This document shows, in pieces, positions 1 to 7,624 of a DNA stretch of 51,095 nucleotides (position 1 is the first letter of the stretch; each line of letters starts with the position of its first letter). The DNA comes from an uncultured Verrucomicrobiales bacterium (lineage in GTDB: Bacteria > Verrucomicrobiota > Verrucomicrobiia > Verrucomicrobiales > DEV007): assembly GCA_937922595.1 (NCBI GenBank), contig CALAIY010000021.1, positions 1 through 51,095 on the forward strand. The letters are read 5' to 3'. Below the pieces are notes generated by a model. That model was not told the origin of the DNA. It was given only the letters and a program-made list of their open reading frames with translations, and made no database searches. The translations under genes and the position numbers were made by a program.

Positions 1-1
1 T

Positions 2-442
2 TACTGCAGCGCCAAACTTGAAGTGGTGCGGGACGATTCGACGACGCACACGCGGGTGCTTGAGGAAGTGGCGGGTGACGTAAAGGTGATTCGAATGCAG
101 AACGAGTTGGAGCGAATCGACCGCGAATGGGAGGCGGAAAAGGCCAAATTTATATTGACCGGGCAGAATGGAGGGAAGCATTTACCTTCGAAAAAAGGTG
201 CAGCACTCAATGCTGTGATCGCAATAGTGTTTGGGTTAATCGTCATAGGAATGGGAGCCTTTATCGGATCGTTTTTCGTATTGGGAGGTTCCGCTTTTTT
301 GATATTCGGATTCCTCATCGTGGGGCTAGGAATCATGAGTGCGGTGGGAGGATCGGCGAAAGCAGAGCGCTACGAAAAAGTGCGTGCACGTTATGATGCC
401 AGAAGATCCGAATTGGTGGAGAAGCTAGACGTAGGTAACTGA
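2..442 (+). CDS. Partial membrane protein, two helices, possible N-terminal zinc ribbon
   Basis: The reading frame is open to the left edge of the window, so the gene probably starts outside it; the first possible internal start is a GTG at 23. The residues before that GTG read YCSAKLE, which looks like the second half of a CxxC zinc ribbon (the form CxYCGAKLE is common), but the first cysteine pair would lie outside the window. A charged, probably coiled stretch follows (roughly residues 25-50 of the visible part), then two adjacent hydrophobic helices rich in Gly, Ile, Val and Phe, and a short basic cytoplasmic tail ending at a TGA at 440. I do not recognise the family. A zinc ribbon followed by a coiled segment and a hairpin of two helices suggests a small integral membrane protein of unknown role. 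The zinc-ribbon part is inference. Confidence 0.6.
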   Translation, partial: YCSAKLEVVRDDSTTHTRVLEEVAGDVKVIRMQNELERIDREWEAEKAKFILTGQNGGKHLPSKKGAALNAVIAIVFGLIVIGMGAFIGSFFVLGGSAFLIFGFLIVGLGIMSAVGGSAKAERYEKVRARYDARRSELVEKLDVGN

Positions 443-501
443 TGAAAGCATCGTTTCCGCTTCGATACCGTCTCTAAGGTTTTCCGAGCTCCCGCGTTTT
501 C

Positions 502-1205
502 TTGATCGTGGGATACTTCACAAACCTCATTGCTGCGCTTTTCATTTTTTCAGCGGCACCGGCGCAGAAAATTCCTCCGTTTCAACCTCCAGATAAAGCC
601 GAGCGACGCGCTGCTCTTGGTGATGTCTCTGGGCTCTCGAAAGCTTGGCAGGAAGCTCTCCGTGACGATAGGTTTGAGCCAATGCTCGAGCCAGGCTAGC
701 ATGATTGGCTCGCCCGAAAACAGGAATTCCCTCAGTCGCTCGCCGCTTATACTATCGCGCGCCGGCTCAAAATCTTGCGCGGCCAGCGCACGATCTACCT
801 GCTCCCGATGGGGAAGATCCCACTCCGTATGTGCCGTTTCTCGAGACTTATTACGGGCTTCCGGTGAGAGTTCTCCCTGCTGATCGGGGAAACCGCTTTC
901 TCTTCGGGCGCGCGCGGTTTTTTGGGCGGAACGACCCACCTCGCGTCGCCGTCGTGAGTAGCGCCCGCCTCCAAGGGGATTTCCTCCGCATGGCGAAACT
1001 CCTCGCTCACGAGACCGGCCACCTTTTCGGTCTCGCCCACTGCGTCTACTACCGCTGCCTCATGAACGGCAGCGCCCACCTCGCCGAAGCCGATGCCCGC
1101 CCGGTGAACCTCTGTCCAGTGTGCCTCCGAAAGCTCGGGACAGCGGTGCGCTTTGATCCGGAGAAGAGGATGGGGAAATTGAAGAAAGATATTCGTAACG
1201 AGTGA
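502..1205 (+). pseudogene. Archaemetzincin-like metalloprotease, disrupted
   Basis: The C-terminal part (frame of 705-1205) carries the archaemetzincin signature HETGHLFGLAHC, then CLM, then CPVC: a zinc site HExxHxxGxxH, a Met-turn and the family's extra cysteine zinc finger. The N-terminal part lies in another frame (502-699): a hydrophobic leader, then GLSKAWQEALRDDRFEP, as expected for the start of the family. That frame has a TAG at 697-699, but family-like sequence resumes directly after it (HDWLARKQEF, then RTIYLLPMGK). The match then moves to the other frame near 810-825 (DPTPYVPFLETYYGLPVR). Between RVLPADRGN and RFLFGRARFF roughly 40 residues expected in the family also seem to be missing. 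So there are a stop, a frameshift and a probable internal deletion, although the catalytic motif survives. No intact protein is expected unless the 3' fragment is translated on its own. The family call is strong; the size of the deletion is from memory of homologues. Confidence 0.8.
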
Positions 1206-1238
1206 TTTACACTGTTTCAGACGGGGTGTCGCAATCTA

Positions 1239-1244
1239 TATAAT
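1239..1244 (+). promoter_or_regulatory. Candidate -10 box for the DUF4143 ATPase
   Basis: A perfect TATAAT lies about 80 bp before the ATPase start, directly upstream of the repeat array. The matching -35 region (around 1215-1221, TTTCAGA) is weak. If used, transcription would begin near 1251, inside the first repeat, so the repeats would occupy the untranslated leader. Inference from sequence only. Confidence 0.4.
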
Positions 1245-1247
1245 CCC

Positions 1248-1326
1248 TAGTGTACAATCTGCGAGGGCTATGGTGTACAATTTGCCGGATTGCTAATATG
1301 CAAATTGCCGATACTCTAGTGTACAA
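1248..1326 (+). repeat. Four tandem 23-bp repeats ending at the start codon
   Basis: Units begin at 1248, 1271, 1294 and 1317, exactly 23 bp apart. Units 1, 2 and 4 contain the identical core GTGTACAA (1250-1257, 1273-1280, 1319-1326). Unit 3 has the degraded form ATATGCAA but shares the following AATTGCCGA with unit 2 (TTTGCCGGA). The last core ends at the base before the ATG at 1327. A poorer copy (GTGTCGCAATCT, 1226-1237) may be a fifth unit. Cores contain the palindrome TGTACA. A spacing of about two DNA turns and an overlap with promoter, leader and start codon fit an autoregulatory operator bound by a multimer; RNA-level control is also possible. Confidence 0.75.
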
Positions 1327-2565
1327 ATGGACGCAGATTACTATTTACCCCGCCCGATCCGGGAGTCGATCGTGGTTGCCCTCGCCGATACGCCGGTGGT
1401 CTGCTTGCTTGGGCCACGGCAGGTGGGGAAAAGCACGCTCACCAAACGGATCGAGCCTGATCGAGCCTATTACGACCTCGACAATCCCCAGATTTTTTCC
1501 GCAGCCTCCGAAGACCCTTCGGGTTTTATCGAGGCGCTTCCCGAAAAGGTGACATTGGATGAAATCCAACGGCTCCCGGAGCTGATGCGGGCGATTAAAA
1601 TATCCGTGGATCGCAACCGGAAGCCCGGTCGGTTTCTCCTTACAGGATCCGCAAATCTGCTTCTTTTACCACGTCTTAGTGAGTCGCTCGCAGGGCGGAT
1701 TGAAATCATTGATCTGCATCCACTCACCGAATCAGAAAAAGAAGAAACACCGGGTAAATTTCTCGATACCTTTCTTGGTGGTGGGTTTATCCCAGAAATG
1801 AAAGAGGTAGAGCCAAATGCCGAACTGATGAATCGGATGTTAGCGGGTGGGTATCCTGAAGTTATCGGAAGAACCCACGTGAGAGCTGGGCAATGGCACG
1901 AGCAATACCTGAAGGCGTTGTTCGAAAGAGACGTTCGGGACGTTTCTAATGTGAGAGACATCGCAGAGCTTTCCCGTCTTCTTGAAGTGCTCGCGTACCA
2001 AGGGGCTTCGTTATTGAATATCAGTAACCTCAGCCGGGATCTTAAAATTGCCCGGCCTACAGCCGATCATTACCTCCAAGTTCTCAAAAGACTGTTTCTC
2101 GTGCGCGAGTTCCCGGCGTGGTATAAAAACCGGGCAAAACGCCTCATTAAAAGCCCGAAGATTCACCTTCGCGATAGTGGTCTTGCTGCGACGTTGATGG
2201 GTTTGGATACGGACAGTTGGATCACACGGCGAAACGAATTCGGAACGTTACTGGAATCATTTGTGGTTCAGCAATTAACGGCCCAAGCCGCGTGGACAGA
2301 TCCGCGGATCAAATTATTCCACTACCGCGACCGTGATCAGGTGGAAGTCGATTGTGTGATTACGCGTGGATCAAAAGTATGGGGAATCGAAGTGAAGCTA
2401 GCGCGCTCCGTTGGTCGGGCGGATGCAAAGGGTCTCAAGCGTCTGGCCGAGGTGGCAGGAGACGATTTTCAAGGGGGCATTGTGCTCTACGCTGGAGAAA
2501 GCACAATTCGCCTCGGAGATGATCGGTACATGGCAATACCGCTGTCGAAGCTCTGGGAGCTGTAA
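1327..2565 (+). CDS. AAA ATPase with DUF4143 C-terminal domain
   Basis: A 412-residue protein of the AAA_14/DUF4143 family, which is common in accessory regions and of uncertain biochemical role. Walker A is GPRQVGKST (residues 29-37) and Walker B is LDEIQ (77-81), followed by a sensor-like LLTGSANL near 105-112. The central part carries an AGGYPE motif and a helical segment with a probable winged-helix region (about 205-265). The C-terminal DUF4143 domain contains EVDCVI then GIEVKL (about 338-360), the arrangement of acidic and lysine residues seen in PD-(D/E)xK-like folds, so a nuclease-like or DNA-binding role is possible. The length is normal and no lesion is visible. The ATG directly follows the last of four 23-bp repeats, with no Shine-Dalgarno sequence. 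The next gene is convergent and only 16 bp away. A link to toxin-antitoxin or mobile DNA is inference. Confidence 0.85.
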   Translation: MDADYYLPRPIRESIVVALADTPVVCLLGPRQVGKSTLTKRIEPDRAYYDLDNPQIFSAASEDPSGFIEALPEKVTLDEIQRLPELMRAIKISVDRNRKPGRFLLTGSANLLLLPRLSESLAGRIEIIDLHPLTESEKEETPGKFLDTFLGGGFIPEMKEVEPNAELMNRMLAGGYPEVIGRTHVRAGQWHEQYLKALFERDVRDVSNVRDIAELSRLLEVLAYQGASLLNISNLSRDLKIARPTADHYLQVLKRLFLVREFPAWYKNRAKRLIKSPKIHLRDSGLAATLMGLDTDSWITRRNEFGTLLESFVVQQLTAQAAWTDPRIKLFHYRDRDQVEVDCVITRGSKVWGIEVKLARSVGRADAKGLKRLAEVAGDDFQGGIVLYAGESTIRLGDDRYMAIPLSKLWEL

Positions 2566-2581
2566 GGGTGCAAAAAAACGA

Positions 2582-3061
2582 TCACGGCGTCATTTCTTCG
2601 AAGGCTCCGCCCTGGAAGAGGCGGGTGTTTTCGGGGAGGTTTTTTTTGAGGTCGGCAGTGAAGCCAGATTTGGAGAAGAGGGCGTAGCTGGGGGCGAAAT
2701 CTTTTAGCTTGGTAAGTTTTGCGGCGCGGGTCTGGAGGGATTCGAGATCGGCGCGGTTCATCTTGGTTGTAGTCCATTTGCATTCGCCGAAGAGGGCGTT
2801 GCGGTCGTGCCAGTTAATGGCGAGGAGATCTATCTCGGCGTGGCGGTCCGAGAAACTTTCCAGGAGCTGCTCCGAAGTGGTGCGGTAGCCGGTCCAGTAG
2901 AAGCTAGGTGCCTTGCTGGTAGCCGCCCAGTGGCGGAGCAGGGACGTCTTTCCAATTCGGCGGCGCCCGTAGAGGACGAGCATCTGCGCCTTCCCAGATG
3001 TGGTGATGGAGGCGAGGTCGGCCAGCTCGCGGGTGCGTTTTTTAAAGGGTTCGGAACTCAC
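2582..3061 (-). pseudogene. Archaeal-type ATPase (ATPase_2/DUF234), centre deleted
   Basis: The open frame of 159 residues joins the two ends of a protein family that is normally about 450 residues long. Residues 1-70 are the N-terminal ATPase part: FKKRTREL, then the P-loop GRRRIGKTSL and YWTGYRTTSEQLLESFS. Directly after this, from about residue 72, comes the typical DUF234 C-terminal part with HAEIDLLAINW, LFGECKW and ALFSKSGF. The Walker B, sensor and winged-helix regions expected between them are absent. The join keeps the frame, so a short protein could still be made, but it lacks most of the ATPase core. It lies tail to tail with the DUF4143 ATPase, another P-loop gene of the accessory type. 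Family assignment is from motifs; that the middle was lost by deletion is inference. Confidence 0.7.
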
Positions 3062-3136
3062 GTGGTCAGTATATTACTGGGTATGTAAGTCGAATCACTG
3101 TGCGGGTAACGGAGCATGTGCTAGTGAAGGCGGCCT

Positions 3137-3748
3137 ATGAGCAAAGCTCCGAAAAATTACAAGAATCACAAAGTGGGTGGCGAGACATTTGCCCTGCTCG
3201 ATCTCGATTGCCGGGATGTAGAGGTGCGGGTACTCGAAGAGATGGATGCGGGCGTGCAGGTGTATTATGACCGCCGGTGGGGGGCGACGGGGATTTTTTC
3301 GGAGTGGGCGCTGGCGAAGGAAAACCGGGGGAAATTTGAGGGGAAAAATATCTTGGCACTCGGTGCAGGCATCGGATTGGAGACGCTCGTTTTTGCGAAG
3401 CTGGGCGCCCACGTATGGCTCAATGATTTGGCGCCAGTCGCCCTCGAAATGTGCGTGGAACAGCTGGAGGCAAATGGGCTGACGAATTACACCGTGCTTC
3501 TCGGCAAATGCGAAGAAGTGCCGCTGCCGAAAACTCTCGATCTCGCAGTGGGCTGCTTTTTCATTTACAATAAGACGACCGCCGCAGCCATGTCGGGATT
3601 CCTTGAGCGGTTTCCAAAAGAAGTGATCTTAGTAAACGAAAACCTCGATCCATTTCCCAAGTGGCTCGCCGAGCAGGAGCGCGAAGTGGTATCCGTATTT
3701 GAAGACGGGGCGGCGCGCTGTGTTTCTATCGCTGCGAGTGAGCGCTGA
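3137..3748 (+). CDS. Class I SAM-dependent methyltransferase
   Basis: A 203-residue protein with a Rossmann-type methyltransferase core. The SAM-binding motif I is LALGAGIGLETL with GAGIG at residues 76-80, and motif II is WLNDLAP with Asp97, the residue expected to hold the ribose. The N-terminal part (GATGIFSEWALAKE) resembles the METTL-type lysine methyltransferases related to methyltransferase family 16, in which a phrase such as G..W.....LA precedes motif I. The usual post-motif II catalytic segment appears as AVGCFFIYNKTTAAAM (about 137-152). The substrate, probably a protein, cannot be told from the sequence. The gene starts 75 bp from the divergent ATPase remnant, and the next gene follows closely on the same strand, so the two may be co-transcribed. 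Confidence 0.75.
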   Translation: MSKAPKNYKNHKVGGETFALLDLDCRDVEVRVLEEMDAGVQVYYDRRWGATGIFSEWALAKENRGKFEGKNILALGAGIGLETLVFAKLGAHVWLNDLAPVALEMCVEQLEANGLTNYTVLLGKCEEVPLPKTLDLAVGCFFIYNKTTAAAMSGFLERFPKEVILVNENLDPFPKWLAEQEREVVSVFEDGAARCVSIAASER

Positions 3749-3792
3749 GAGAGTTGTTCGGGCGCGATCACTATTCGGGGCTATGTTGGGGG

Positions 3793-4536
3793 ATGATGGA
3801 GTTTTTCCAGGAAACCAACGCGTTCGGAGCATTCCTCTTCTTCCTTGCCGCGAATACTGGGATTTTTATCTGTTCCGTTATTTTTTGTTGGGCACTCGGA
3901 GTGGTGTTTTCGAAAAAACGGATTTTCGATTCTTGGGAACCGCTTCGACTCACTGAGGCATTCGCTGCTCTTGGGGCAATTCTTCTGAATTCAGGCGTAT
4001 CAGTAGCGGGTTGGAAATTATGGATCGAAGGCGCAATTGTCCTGCGGGAAGGTGGCCTTATTGGAAGCTTGTTGGATTGCTTTGTGATGATATTCGCGAT
4101 GGATCTTGGGATGTATGTTTTCCATCGGCTGGCGCATCTACCGTTTGTCTTCAAGATCGTTCACCGCTTTCACCACCGGCATGAGACTACAAACCCAATC
4201 AGCCTTTTCGTGCTTCATCCGATTGAAGTGCTCGGCTTTGGCGGGCTAATGATAGCTTTTCTCGCCGTTTACCCGATGACTCTCCACGGGCTACTCGGAT
4301 ACCTGACGCTTAATATCGTATTCGGCACTTTGGGCCATTCCGGAGTTGAGCCGTTTCCTCGAAAATTGCGTACAATCCCGCTATTGAAATATGTAGGTAC
4401 ATCTACCTTTCACGCAGAGCACCATGAGCATCCCAAGTATAATTTTGGGTTCTACACGCTGATCTGGGACAAGCTTTTTGGGACGTTAGATCCCGAATAC
4501 AATGCGCGTTTTGATGGTATTCGCTCTAGCGAGTGA
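3793..4536 (+). CDS. Sterol desaturase/fatty acid hydroxylase family membrane enzyme
   Basis: A 247-residue integral membrane di-iron enzyme of the fatty acid hydroxylase superfamily. Four or five hydrophobic helices surround the conserved histidine clusters: HRLAH, then HRFHHRHE, then HSGVEPF, and HAEHHEHPKYNFGF near the C-terminus, followed by the typical WDKLFGT ending. All of the metal-binding histidines seem to be present. Such enzymes hydroxylate or desaturate lipids, carotenoids or sterol-like compounds; the substrate is unknown here. I chose the ATG at 3793 (ATG ATG GAG), which has a G-rich stretch just upstream; the frame also has a TTG at 3754 that would add 13 residues. It follows the methyltransferase by 44 bp. 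Confidence 0.85.
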   Translation: MMEFFQETNAFGAFLFFLAANTGIFICSVIFCWALGVVFSKKRIFDSWEPLRLTEAFAALGAILLNSGVSVAGWKLWIEGAIVLREGGLIGSLLDCFVMIFAMDLGMYVFHRLAHLPFVFKIVHRFHHRHETTNPISLFVLHPIEVLGFGGLMIAFLAVYPMTLHGLLGYLTLNIVFGTLGHSGVEPFPRKLRTIPLLKYVGTSTFHAEHHEHPKYNFGFYTLIWDKLFGTLDPEYNARFDGIRSSE

Positions 4537-4597
4537 CGCCCAGATGAACGGAGATAGCTGTAGTGCTCTTGGTCTGGCCTTCGGGGAGCCGCAAAAC

Positions 4598-5425
4598 TTA
4601 CTTCCGGCGGCGTGCGAAGAGGGCGGTCGCAAAACCGAACAAGGCGGTGAGCGTGCGCGCTGGCTCGGGGACGGCGGCGGGTGCCAGTGCGGCGAGGATG
4701 TCCGAGCGGGCGGCTCCGAGGAAGATATTCCGTTGTGACGTGGTGCTGAAATTGATGTTGCTTCCAAGGCCTGTGATGCGGCCTGTGCTCCCGAGGATGC
4801 GTCCGGTGGCGTCGGCTCCAGTGGAGGCGGTGCGGGAATTAGCCATGTAGATGGCGGCATCATTGCTGACGATGAGCCTGCCATTGATGTTGCGCGCATC
4901 GTTTCCAAAGAAGCCGACTGCAGTTCCCGAAAAATTGAGATTTCCGCTGAGATTACTCGTGCGGTCGGCGAAAAAACCACCGCCGGAAGCATTAATATCA
5001 CCGTTGATATTGATGTTTGGCTGGGCGTTTAAGGTGACGATTCCTGCAAAAAGATCGATACCACCACTGATGTTTCCACCTTGGATATCGACGTTTCCAT
5101 TCTGGACATCGAGTCCGCCACTAATATTGGCGTTGCCTGCTATCTGGAGATCTCCCCCAGTGAAATCGAAGCTTCCGCTGACGTTCCCCTGGGTAAAACG
5201 CACCTCGCTATCAGCGACGGCGTCCAGGGTGAGATTGCCGTTTATATTACCACGGATTTGGAGCAGATCATTCGCTGCCGTGAGGAAAATGGAGCTGGCA
5301 TTGGAAGTGAGCGTGTAGCTATTTCCCCGATTAATGCCGTCGACAATAATTGCCGCGGGCGCGGAAACTGCTCCGATAAGCAGAGCAATTCCCGACAAAA
5401 ATGGATAGCTGGAAGGATGAATCAC
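4598..5425 (-). CDS. PEP-CTERM secreted protein with beta-solenoid-like repeats
   Basis: A 275-residue protein with an N-terminal signal peptide (cut probably after APA near residue 25) and a C-terminal PEP-CTERM signal: VPEPARTLTALFGFA, a hydrophobic helix and a final ARRRK. Such tails are removed by an exosortase (XrtA/EpsH type) after export; no exosortase gene is in this window. The middle (about 55-200) is made of short alternating motifs rich in Gly, Asn, Asp and Ile, such as GNVDIQGGNISGG and GNISGGIDLFAG, repeated about every 16-20 residues. This pattern fits a right-handed beta-helix or filament-like fold and probably a surface or matrix role. The opposite strand also has long open frames here, which is a by-product of the repeats. 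The function beyond sorting is unknown. Confidence 0.85.
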   Translation of the reverse strand: MIHPSSYPFLSGIALLIGAVSAPAAIIVDGINRGNSYTLTSNASSIFLTAANDLLQIRGNINGNLTLDAVADSEVRFTQGNVSGSFDFTGGDLQIAGNANISGGLDVQNGNVDIQGGNISGGIDLFAGIVTLNAQPNININGDINASGGGFFADRTSNLSGNLNFSGTAVGFFGNDARNINGRLIVSNDAAIYMANSRTASTGADATGRILGSTGRITGLGSNINFSTTSQRNIFLGAARSDILAALAPAAVPEPARTLTALFGFATALFARRRK

Positions 5426-5479
5426 CTCTTACACTATCATTAAATTGTGAAAATTCTAGTTAAAATGTGTCCGCTACGG

Positions 5480-5507
5480 TTGACTTCCCAACGGTGCCAT
5501 CGACAAT
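5480..5507 (+). promoter_or_regulatory. Candidate promoter of tRNA-Val
   Basis: TTGACT (5480-5485) and GACAAT (5502-5507) are separated by 16 bp and lie 14 bp before the tRNA. This matches a housekeeping sigma-70 type promoter (five of six and four of six consensus bases). Position relative to a stable RNA gene supports it. Confidence 0.5.
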
Positions 5508-5521
5508 CGGCCTCCCAAAAT

Positions 5522-5596
5522 GCTCAGTTAGCTCAGGGGTAGAGCACCTCGTTCACACCGAGGGGGTCATTGGTTCAAATCCAATACTGAGTACCA
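5522..5596 (+). tRNA. tRNA-Val (anticodon CAC)
   Basis: A complete cloverleaf can be folded by hand. The acceptor stem is GCTCAGT with ACTGAGT (one G-U pair), the D-stem GCTC with GAGC, the anticodon stem CCTCG with CGAGG around the loop TTCACAC, the variable loop GGGTC, and the T-arm ATTGG-TTCAAAT-CCAAT. The loop gives anticodon CAC, reading the valine codon GTG. The discriminator base A is followed by an encoded CCA end (5594-5596) and then a run of T that can act as terminator. The gene stands alone between a PEP-CTERM gene and glcD. Confidence 0.97.
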
Positions 5597-5633
5597 TTTT
5601 TTGCGCTGAATTAGATGGCGATTTAGGGGGAGT

Positions 5634-7034
5634 TTACTCTAAGGCGTCTAGGAATTTGCCTGGGTTGAGGAGGGCTTTGGGATCGAGTGCTTTTTTGAGG
5701 CGTTGGTGGAGCTGGGCGGCTCCGGGATCGATGGCGTCGGGGAACCAGCGGCTTTTGGCGATGCCTACGCCGTGCTCACCGGTGATGGCTCCGCCCCAGG
5801 CGATGACTTGGCGGAAGAGGCGATCGAGGGCGGCTTCGGCGGTTTCTCGCTGGGCGGGATCATCCATGTCTTCGACCATGAGGTTTACATGGATATTACC
5901 ATCTCCGGCGTGGCCGAAACAGGCGACGGCGATTCCGGTCTCTTTTTGGAGTGCGGAGGCGAAGGCTACAAGATCGACAAGTCGGCTGCGGGGGACGACG
6001 ACGTCTTCGTTGAGTTTCGTGAGGCCGGTGGCACGCAGTGAGTAGGAGAACTCGCGGCGAAGTTCCCAGAGTGCGTCGCATTCTTCGGGGGTCGTGGCGG
6101 TGGCCACGGAAACGGCGTTGAGCTCATCGCGGATGAGAGCTTCTAGTGTGGCGGTTTCTGAGGCGACCGAGCCGGGCTGCCCATCGAGCTCGAGGAGGAG
6201 GTGGGCTTGGCCATCGGGTACCATTTCTGCGCCTTTGTAATTTCGCGCTGCTTCAAGGGTGAATTGGTCGGTGATTTCTAGGGCTGCCGGAAGATAGCCA
6301 GCTCCTAAGATACGTTGCACGGCATTCGCTGCTTCGGGGAAGGTGGCAAAACCGGAAGATAGCATTGCTCGTGATGGGGGGTGCGGGATCAGGCGCACAG
6401 TGATTTCGGTAACGACTCCGAGTAATCCTTCGGAGCCGACGAAAAGCCCGATGAGATCAAAACCGGTTTTGTTTTTATGGCACCGCCCGCCGGTGCGTAC
6501 GATGGTGCCATCCATGAGCACGGCTTCGAGGCCGAGGACGTAGTGCCGGGTGACGCCATATTTTAAGCAACGTGGCCCGCCTGCATTGGTTGCGATATTG
6601 CCACCGATTGAGCATTCTTTGAGGCTTGCCGGATCTGGGGGATAAAACCAGCCGCGTTCTTTCGCGGCGGCTTGTAAGTGCCCGGTGATGACACCTGGCT
6701 GCACGACGGCGACGCCATCTTCGGGCGCTAGGTCGATGATTTGATCCATCTTTGCGAGTGAGAGGGCGACGCCCCCTTGCACGGGGACGCAGCCGCCAAC
6801 GTAGCCGATCCCAGCACCACGCGGCGTCACCGGGATGTCATGCTCATTGCAATAGGTGAGTAGCTTTGAGACTTCTTCGGTATTGCGCGCAAAGACGACG
6901 ACTTCAGGTGGGTTCGAAGCAAACCACTTGTCGGTGCTGTGCGTGGCGAGGTCTTCCGCTGCGGCGGAAACGGCTTCTTCGCCGAGGAGAGAGGTGAGAT
7001 TTTCGAGGAGTGAATTTACTGGGTTGTTGTCCAT
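5634..7034 (-). CDS. glcD: FAD-linked oxidase, GlcD type (glycolate/D-lactate dehydrogenase)
   Basis: A 466-residue flavoprotein of the FAD-binding oxidase/GlcD family. The N-terminal FAD-binding half has PPEVVVFARNTEEVS, then PVTPRGAGIGYVGG, QPGVITGHLQ and GGNIATNAGG (about residues 43-155). The C-terminal cap domain ends with the substrate-side motifs CFGHAGDGNIHVNL and GEHGVGIAK, then NPGKFLD. Such enzymes oxidise glycolate, D-lactate or other 2-hydroxyacids and pass electrons to a quinone or partner protein; no GlcE or GlcF partner is nearby, so the electron acceptor and exact substrate are open. The start lies within the 3' end of the upstream TOPRIM-like gene (19-bp overlap), implying co-transcription with the ATPase pair, although the functions look unrelated. 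Confidence 0.9.
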   Translation of the reverse strand: MDNNPVNSLLENLTSLLGEEAVSAAAEDLATHSTDKWFASNPPEVVVFARNTEEVSKLLTYCNEHDIPVTPRGAGIGYVGGCVPVQGGVALSLAKMDQIIDLAPEDGVAVVQPGVITGHLQAAAKERGWFYPPDPASLKECSIGGNIATNAGGPRCLKYGVTRHYVLGLEAVLMDGTIVRTGGRCHKNKTGFDLIGLFVGSEGLLGVVTEITVRLIPHPPSRAMLSSGFATFPEAANAVQRILGAGYLPAALEITDQFTLEAARNYKGAEMVPDGQAHLLLELDGQPGSVASETATLEALIRDELNAVSVATATTPEECDALWELRREFSYSLRATGLTKLNEDVVVPRSRLVDLVAFASALQKETGIAVACFGHAGDGNIHVNLMVEDMDDPAQRETAEAALDRLFRQVIAWGGAITGEHGVGIAKSRWFPDAIDPGAAQLHQRLKKALDPKALLNPGKFLDALE

Positions 7035-7624
7035 GTTTTTAGCCAGAGAGAAAAGTGATTGAAGCTCAGTGACTGGGTTATGAGGGCATCAAGATCGAGG
7101 GTGAGCGCGGCGTTGAGCATGAATTCTTCTTTGGAGACGCCGCTTTCATTGATTAACTCAGCGATTCTTTTTTTAAGCTCCAGCTTTGTCGTAGGAATGG
7201 AGTGGGCTCTGGTATCGTCGCAGAGCCCGAGAAGGATCCAGGATTCGATCATCTCTACTGGAATTGCGAGGGCTCCTTTTACTGGCCAATGGGTGGGGTC
7301 GGAGCCGAGTTTCTTGTGGAGCTGTCCCAAGATGTGGGAATAGGGGTTTTCCTGAGATTTCGTAGGGGTGAGATACTTTTCTGGAAATCCGGGCAACCCG
7401 TCATTATCGACGGAGATGAGGAAGAAGGCGTCGTTATCAGGCTCGTGGTGTTTGAGGAAACGAATGAGATTATTCATCGTTTCGTAGACTTGTGATTTCC
7501 CACGCGCACGACGCGGGCGGATTCGCATATCGACCTCGAATTTGAGTCCGGTGATTCTCTCGGCGAGAGCTTCGTAGAATGGGTCGTCGTAATCGCTCTC
7601 GGTGAGGAGGAAGAGGCGGCTCAT
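7016..7624 (-). CDS. TOPRIM-like (DUF4276/OLD-associated) protein, partner of the ATPase
   Basis: A 202-residue soluble protein. The N-terminus begins with strand-like LFLLTESDYDDPFYEAL, with a conserved-looking Glu9, and residues 68-76 read FLISVDNDG, so a Glu followed by a DxD-like motif (Asp73, Asp75) as in TOPRIM nucleases. A later segment, PVEMIESWIL (122-131), is typical of DUF4276-like proteins that are found next to SMC-type ATPases. These features suggest a metal-dependent nuclease or nucleic-acid-processing subunit. The start ATG overlaps the stop of the ATPase gene by four bases (ATGA), the usual sign of translational coupling and of a complex of both proteins. The TOPRIM call is from motifs I see by eye and from neighbour type, not from a search; no close named homologue is claimed. 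Confidence 0.6.
   Translation of the reverse strand: MSRLFLLTESDYDDPFYEALAERITGLKFEVDMRIRPRRARGKSQVYETMNNLIRFLKHHEPDNDAFFLISVDNDGLPGFPEKYLTPTKSQENPYSHILGQLHKKLGSDPTHWPVKGALAIPVEMIESWILLGLCDDTRAHSIPTTKLELKKRIAELINESGVSKEEFMLNAALTLDLDALITQSLSFNHFSLWLKTWTTTQ

Noticed and set aside
1248-1326. Repeat array as a CRISPR
   Set aside because: Units are contiguous, with degenerate ends and no unique spacers, and there are no cas genes.
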